Part shown: piece by piece, positions 59,597-64,000 of the stretch
Position numbering within the stretch: the first letter of the stretch is position 1
Layout: the number at the start of each line of letters is the position of its first letter
Assembly (NCBI GenBank): GCA_024681795.1
Contig: JAILAD010000051.1
Coordinates: 1-64,000 of the forward strand
Direction: 5' to 3'
DNA from: Lachnospiraceae bacterium
Lineage (GTDB): Bacteria; Bacillota; Clostridia; Lachnospirales; Lachnospiraceae
Length of the DNA stretch: 64,000 bases
Program-made: the position numbers and the translations under genes
The notes under the pieces: model-generated
Databases searched by the model: none
What the model was told of the DNA's origin: nothing
Seen by the model: the letters and a program-made list of their open reading frames with translations, nothing else

Positions 59597-60367
59597 ATGT
59601 TGTCGGAACAACGTAAATTTCAGATTCTTAACGCAGTAAAGGAAAAAGGCAGTATTACAAACAGCGAATTAAAGGAACTTCTGGATGCGTCGGAGTCTAC
59701 TATACGCAGGGATATTACGGAACTAGACCGGGAAGGAAAATTAATCAAGGTTTTCGGCGGTGCCATTTCGGTCAACGAAACGGAGTCGTTTGAAGAACTT
59801 TCCATGCAGCAGAAATCCGTAATTAATCTGGATGAGAAAAAAATAATCGGAGAACTTGCGGCGGCGCAGATTAAACCGGGCGACTGTGTTTACATCGACT
59901 CGGGAACTTCGACCGGATTTCTGGTGGATGCCGTTTCCGAAAAAGAAGCAGTCTATGTTACCAATGCGGTGGCTCATGCAAAAAATCTCGTACTTCGCGG
60001 ATTTAAGGTATTCTTAATCGGTGGGGAATTAAAAGAAACAACGGAAGCAATCATCGGTGAAACGGCGATCCTTTCATTGCAGAAATATCATTTTTCCGTC
60101 GGTTTTTTCGGAACGAACGGAATCAGCTTAAAGAGAGGATTTACGACACCGGATATCAGGGAAGCGACCATGAAGAAGGTTGCAATTCAGTGTACGGCTC
60201 CCCAAAGGCGTTTTATTCTGTCGGATCACGAGAAATTCGGACTGATCAGTACCGTTAAATTTGCGGACATCGGCGATGCGATTATAGTGACCGATGCAAA
60301 GCCGGCAGAGAAATATGCAAATTCGCTGAAACTGATTCTACCGGAACAGGCGGATGAACCGAAGTAA
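59597..60367 (+). CDS. DeoR-family transcriptional regulator
   Basis: LSEQRKFQILNAVKEKGSITNSELKELLDASESTIRRDITELDREGKLIKVFGGA. Confidence 0.95.
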   Translation: MLSEQRKFQILNAVKEKGSITNSELKELLDASESTIRRDITELDREGKLIKVFGGAISVNETESFEELSMQQKSVINLDEKKIIGELAAAQIKPGDCVYIDSGTSTGFLVDAVSEKEAVYVTNAVAHAKNLVLRGFKVFLIGGELKETTEAIIGETAILSLQKYHFSVGFFGTNGISLKRGFTTPDIREATMKKVAIQCTAPQRRFILSDHEKFGLISTVKFADIGDAIIVTDAKPAEKYANSLKLILPEQADEPK

Positions 60368-60440
60368 CAAAAGCGGTAAGCAACGGAAAGTAAAAAAATA
60401 ATAAAGTATATTCCCGTGGGAAATAGTGTGTGAGGAAAAA

Positions 60441-60476
60441 GAGGACAAATATATCGAATATTTGTTCTCTTTTTTG
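60441..60476 (+). terminator. Intrinsic terminator after the fru/pts operon
   Basis: gaggacaaatat-atcga-atatttgttctc followed by TTTTTTG. Confidence 0.88.
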
Positions 60477-60608
60477 TTTTCAAAAATACAGGGATATGAT
60501 AAAATAGATATATTATGAACCGTGTGCATTAAACAAATTCGAAGAATGCGGATAAAATATAAATACGGTTATTTTTAAAATGATTAATATACAAAAGAGG
60601 GCACCGAC

Positions 60609-60863
60609 ATGAAACATGTGACTTATTATCCCAAGGGAGTCTGCTCCATGCAGATTGATTATGATCTTGACGAGGCGGGTAAAATTTATAATCTGAAATA
60701 CCGCGGCGGCTGCAACGGAAACCTGAAGGCAATCGGAAAACTTCTGGAAGGACGGGACGCAAAAGAGGCGGCCGATATTTTACGCGGTAACGATTGCGGC
60801 GGAAGAGGAACATCCTGTGCAGACCAGCTTGCAAAGTCCATTGATGAGAATTTAAATTCATGA
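60609..60863 (+). CDS. TSCPD-domain protein (TIGR03905-like)
   Basis: YYPKGVCSMQIDYDLDEAGKIYNLKYRGGCNGNLKAIGKLLEG...CGGRGTSCADQLA. Confidence 0.88.
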   Translation: MKHVTYYPKGVCSMQIDYDLDEAGKIYNLKYRGGCNGNLKAIGKLLEGRDAKEAADILRGNDCGGRGTSCADQLAKSIDENLNS

Positions 60864-61999
60864 AACTGATTCATACTGCCGATTTACATCTGGATTCCGC
60901 TCTGGAACGTCATTTAAGCAAATCCCGTGCAGAGGAACGCAGGAATGAACTGCTTGCCGTGTTCCGCAGCATTGTCGGTTATTCCGTATCGATTGATGCG
61001 GAGGCAATTCTGATTGCAGGGGATTTATTTGATTTGTGTAAAATCAGCAGAACGGCACTGGATGCCGTGATCAGCACGGTAGTCGGAAATCCGAATCTGA
61101 TTTTTTATTATCTTCGCGGGAATCATGACGAAGGCGCATTTGTGGAGGAATTCAAAGCAAGAACGGGAAGCCTTCCGGATAATTTCAAAACTTTTTCGGA
61201 AGAGTGGACTTCTTATGAACTGACAGGAAGGGACGGCGTGAAAGTTACCATAACGGGTGCGGAAATGAACGGTCGGAACAATGCCCTTCTGGCATCTTCC
61301 TTAAGACTGGATGAGAAGAATCGGAATATAGTCATGCTTCACGGCCAGGTGGCGGATATCAGCGGGAATGCGGAAGGAGAAACGATTCCCATACGTGATT
61401 ACCGGAATAAGGGAATCGATTATCTGGCACTCGGACATATTCACACTCCGTCAGTGAATGTGCTTGATTCAAGGGGGAAATACGTCTATTGCGGCTGTCC
61501 GGAAGGACGCGGTTTTGATGAATGCGGAGAGAGGGGCTTTCAGGTCATTACCGTAAATCCTTACGGAATCGATGCGGAATTCGTTCCGTATGCCAAACGT
61601 GTAGTATATGACATAAACGTGGATATCACGGGCCTTTCCCATACGGAGGAAATAGTCGGGAGAGTGAAGGAAAGTGCACTGAATGCGGGTGTTTGCGAAA
61701 AGGATCTGTTAAAAGCCAGACTTTCCGGGGAAGTGGATTTACCGACGGTAATTTATAAGGATCAGATAAAAAAGGAACTGGAACCGTATTTTTATGTTGT
61801 CAGGGTGGTTGATGAAACACGCCCGCATATTGATTACAATGATTTTTCCGCAGATGCGTCTTTGAAGGGCGAGTTTGTCAGAATGATTAAAGAAGATATC
61901 GACGCGGGAAAACTGGATGAGGAAACCGCATCGAAGCTGATCCGGAACGGAATCGGACTGTTAATGGGAATTGATGTTCCGACAAAACAGCAATCGTGA
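60860..61999 (+). CDS. SbcD/YhaO-like metallophosphoesterase (DNA repair exonuclease)
   Basis: MKLIHTADLHLDSALE, AGDLFD, RGNHDE, LGHIHTP; 4-nt overlap with the upstream gene. Confidence 0.93.
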   Translation: MKLIHTADLHLDSALERHLSKSRAEERRNELLAVFRSIVGYSVSIDAEAILIAGDLFDLCKISRTALDAVISTVVGNPNLIFYYLRGNHDEGAFVEEFKARTGSLPDNFKTFSEEWTSYELTGRDGVKVTITGAEMNGRNNALLASSLRLDEKNRNIVMLHGQVADISGNAEGETIPIRDYRNKGIDYLALGHIHTPSVNVLDSRGKYVYCGCPEGRGFDECGERGFQVITVNPYGIDAEFVPYAKRVVYDINVDITGLSHTEEIVGRVKESALNAGVCEKDLLKARLSGEVDLPTVIYKDQIKKELEPYFYVVRVVDETRPHIDYNDFSADASLKGEFVRMIKEDIDAGKLDEETASKLIRNGIGLLMGIDVPTKQQS

Positions 62000-62049
62000 A
62001 AAGCGTTCCGACAAGACGGCGGAAATAACAGAAAAAAAGGAAGAATAAA

Positions 62050-64000
62050 TTGAAGCTGATTTCTCTTCATGTTGAAAAATTCGGAAACCTGACGGATTAT
62101 TCCATGGATTTTACGGATGGATTAAACCGGGTTTTAAAAGATAACGGCTGGGGCAAAAGTACGCTCGCGGCTTTTATTCGCGTAATGTTTTACGGCCTGG
62201 AGGGAAAGGGCTTAAGAAAAGATCTTACGGAAAACGACAAGGCCAGATACACCCCCTGGGAGGGCGGTGCTTTCGGAGGTTCCGTTACTTTTGAGGCAGG
62301 CGGGAAACGCTATATCTTAAGCCGGAATTTTGCGGATAAAACAAAGGGGAAACCGGTCCTTCAGGATGCGGATACCCTGCTTGAAAGCAACGATTATTCG
62401 GATAAAATCGGGGAAGAATTGTTCGGAATAGACAGCGAGTCCTATAAGAAGACGGCATTTATCGACCGTGACAATATCCGATACCTGGGAGCAAACAGTA
62501 AGATTGCATCCAAAGTATCCGTTCTTTCGCAGACCGACGATCTTGACCGTTTTGATGAAGTGGATAAACAGCTTTCCGTATTCGAAGTACAGAATTCCGA
62601 CGGAAGAAAAACGGGAAACCTGTATCTTTTGAATGAGGAAATTCTTTCTCTGGAAAACGAGATAAAAAAGGAAACCCTGATAAAAGAAGAAACGGAGAGG
62701 GAAAAAGAAGAAAAAAGCGAAATTATCCGAAAGGAAGAAACCTTAAAAGCAAAAAGAAAAGAGCTTTCGGAAAAAATAAAAAAACTTTCCGAAAACAGGG
62801 GAATTGCGGCAAATTATGCGCATTATCTGGAACTGAAAGAAAAATGCGGATTCCGCGAGAGTGAACTGAACCGAAAGAAAACCGTATTTGCAGGAGGCAT
62901 TCCTTCTTCGGAAAAACTCGATGAACTGGAAGAATTAAACCGGGACGCGGAGCAGAAAAAACTTCTTTTAAAACGCGGAAATGCTTCGGAAAATGAGGAC
63001 AGATACGAACATCTGAAAAGATATTTTAAGGATAATCCGCCTTCGGAAGAAACGGTGATTTCCAAACTTGAAATCTGTAACAGAATGCAGAAACTGTCGG
63101 AAGAAAACGACCGTCTTGAAAAGGAAATCGTATCCTTAAAGACGGAAATAAACAACCTTGAAATTCAGGCGGGAGATGAAAAAAGACTGCTTTCCGAAAA
63201 AGAAAGGGAGTTGCAGAAACTCAGAGAAGACTGCCGGAAAGAAGAGGTTGATTTTGAAACGGAGATTCCGGAAGGAAACGAAGAAACCGTAATACACCCG
63301 GCGGAGCCAGAGGGAACGAAAATGTCCGCATGGCTTTTTGTTTCTGCGGCAATTTTATTCGGAATCGGAATTGTTCTGATTCTTCTGTATTTTTTAATGA
63401 ACCGTATGCTTGGTATCCTGGGTGCCGGAATTCTTTTTCTGATGATTGGTTTCGCAGTATTTCTTGCCGGAAGCATGAGACGGAAAAAAGAAAGAAAACA
63501 GCGCCTTTACAGGGAAAAACTCATGGAAGAAAAAAAGGCTGCGGAAGAAAAGAGGAAACAGGAAATTCAGGACCGTCAGAAACGGGAAATGCTGGAACGG
63601 CAAAAGAAGCGTATGGAAGCGGAATATGAAATCAAGCTTCTTGAGTCAAAAAACGCCGATCTGGAAGAGAAGATAAAAAAGTCGGAGGTTTCCCTAACGG
63701 AAAAGAACAATTCCGTGAGGGAAAAAAACAATGCAGTAAAAGAAAACCTGGAAAAGTCCGGTAATTGTGAAAGTGACCTGAAGGAATTTTTAAACCGGTA
63801 TGAAATCCCGTTTTCCAAAGCGGATGTCGAAGATACTCTTTTTGAAATGAAGAGCAGAATTCCGGAATACCGTTCGCTTCGCAAGAGTAAGGAACAAAAA
63901 GAGGAAGAATACAGGAAACTGACGGAACAAAGCAAAGAAGCCGATGAGAAACTGAATTCGTTTTATGGTTCTCTCGGAGGAGATGCTGATTCTGCACCCG
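62050..64000 (+). CDS. SbcC/YhaN-like AAA ATPase with coiled coil and internal TM hairpin, truncated at window edge (TTG start)
   Basis: LKLISLHVEKFGNLTDYSMDF, Walker A NGWGKSTLAAFIRVMFYG; coiled coil; TM pair SAWLFVSAAILFGIGIVLILLYFLMNRMLGILGAGILFLMIGFAVFLAG. Open to the window end, absent from the ORF list. Confidence 0.9.
   Translation, partial: MKLISLHVEKFGNLTDYSMDFTDGLNRVLKDNGWGKSTLAAFIRVMFYGLEGKGLRKDLTENDKARYTPWEGGAFGGSVTFEAGGKRYILSRNFADKTKGKPVLQDADTLLESNDYSDKIGEELFGIDSESYKKTAFIDRDNIRYLGANSKIASKVSVLSQTDDLDRFDEVDKQLSVFEVQNSDGRKTGNLYLLNEEILSLENEIKKETLIKEETEREKEEKSEIIRKEETLKAKRKELSEKIKKLSENRGIAANYAHYLELKEKCGFRESELNRKKTVFAGGIPSSEKLDELEELNRDAEQKKLLLKRGNASENEDRYEHLKRYFKDNPPSEETVISKLEICNRMQKLSEENDRLEKEIVSLKTEINNLEIQAGDEKRLLSEKERELQKLREDCRKEEVDFETEIPEGNEETVIHPAEPEGTKMSAWLFVSAAILFGIGIVLILLYFLMNRMLGILGAGILFLMIGFAVFLAGSMRRKKERKQRLYREKLMEEKKAAEEKRKQEIQDRQKREMLERQKKRMEAEYEIKLLESKNADLEEKIKKSEVSLTEKNNSVREKNNAVKENLEKSGNCESDLKEFLNRYEIPFSKADVEDTLFEMKSRIPEYRSLRKSKEQKEEEYRKLTEQSKEADEKLNSFYGSLGGDADSAP

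Overview
The window is a Clostridia chromosome segment, probably Lachnospiraceae-like (inferred from protein flavour; taxonomy not tested). Nearly all genes are on the + strand. Housekeeping or near-housekeeping genes: pilT, yifB/comM-like, dprA, efp, GH3 glycosidase, tRNA-Arg(CCG), rsuA/rluB-type pseudouridine synthase, ligA, metA, M16C peptidase, era, recO, YfhO-type membrane protein, glyRS, ppdK, a fructose/general PTS operon (fruK-fruA-ptsH-ptsI-deoR) and an sbcD/yhaN-like pair cut by the right edge. The accessory content stands out: (1) a 29.7-39.8 kb sortase-assembled pilus locus resembling the streptococcal FCT/Spy0128 type, with a signal-peptidase-like protein missing its general-base Lys, IPTGV-type sorting signals, a 2232-aa adhesin and a T9A7 tract in the leader; (2) a four-gene cassette at 49.35-54.14 kb with a TIR-TM-propeller-like protein carrying the SxWCxxE motif, a DUF6765-like putative metal hydrolase and two membrane proteins; (3) a degenerate sigma-70-like protein that keeps regions 1.2-2.2 and a 3-like segment but lacks DNA-binding regions; (4) an EAL phosphodiesterase fused to eight GIG-type repeats; (5) an ACT + MBL-fold protein next to small ORFs with non-ATG starts; (6) two ordered cis arrays: five ~20-bp repeats upstream of ppdK, and three pairs of 10-bp direct repeats upstream of the fru operon. 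All assignments come from reading motifs by eye; no database search was run.
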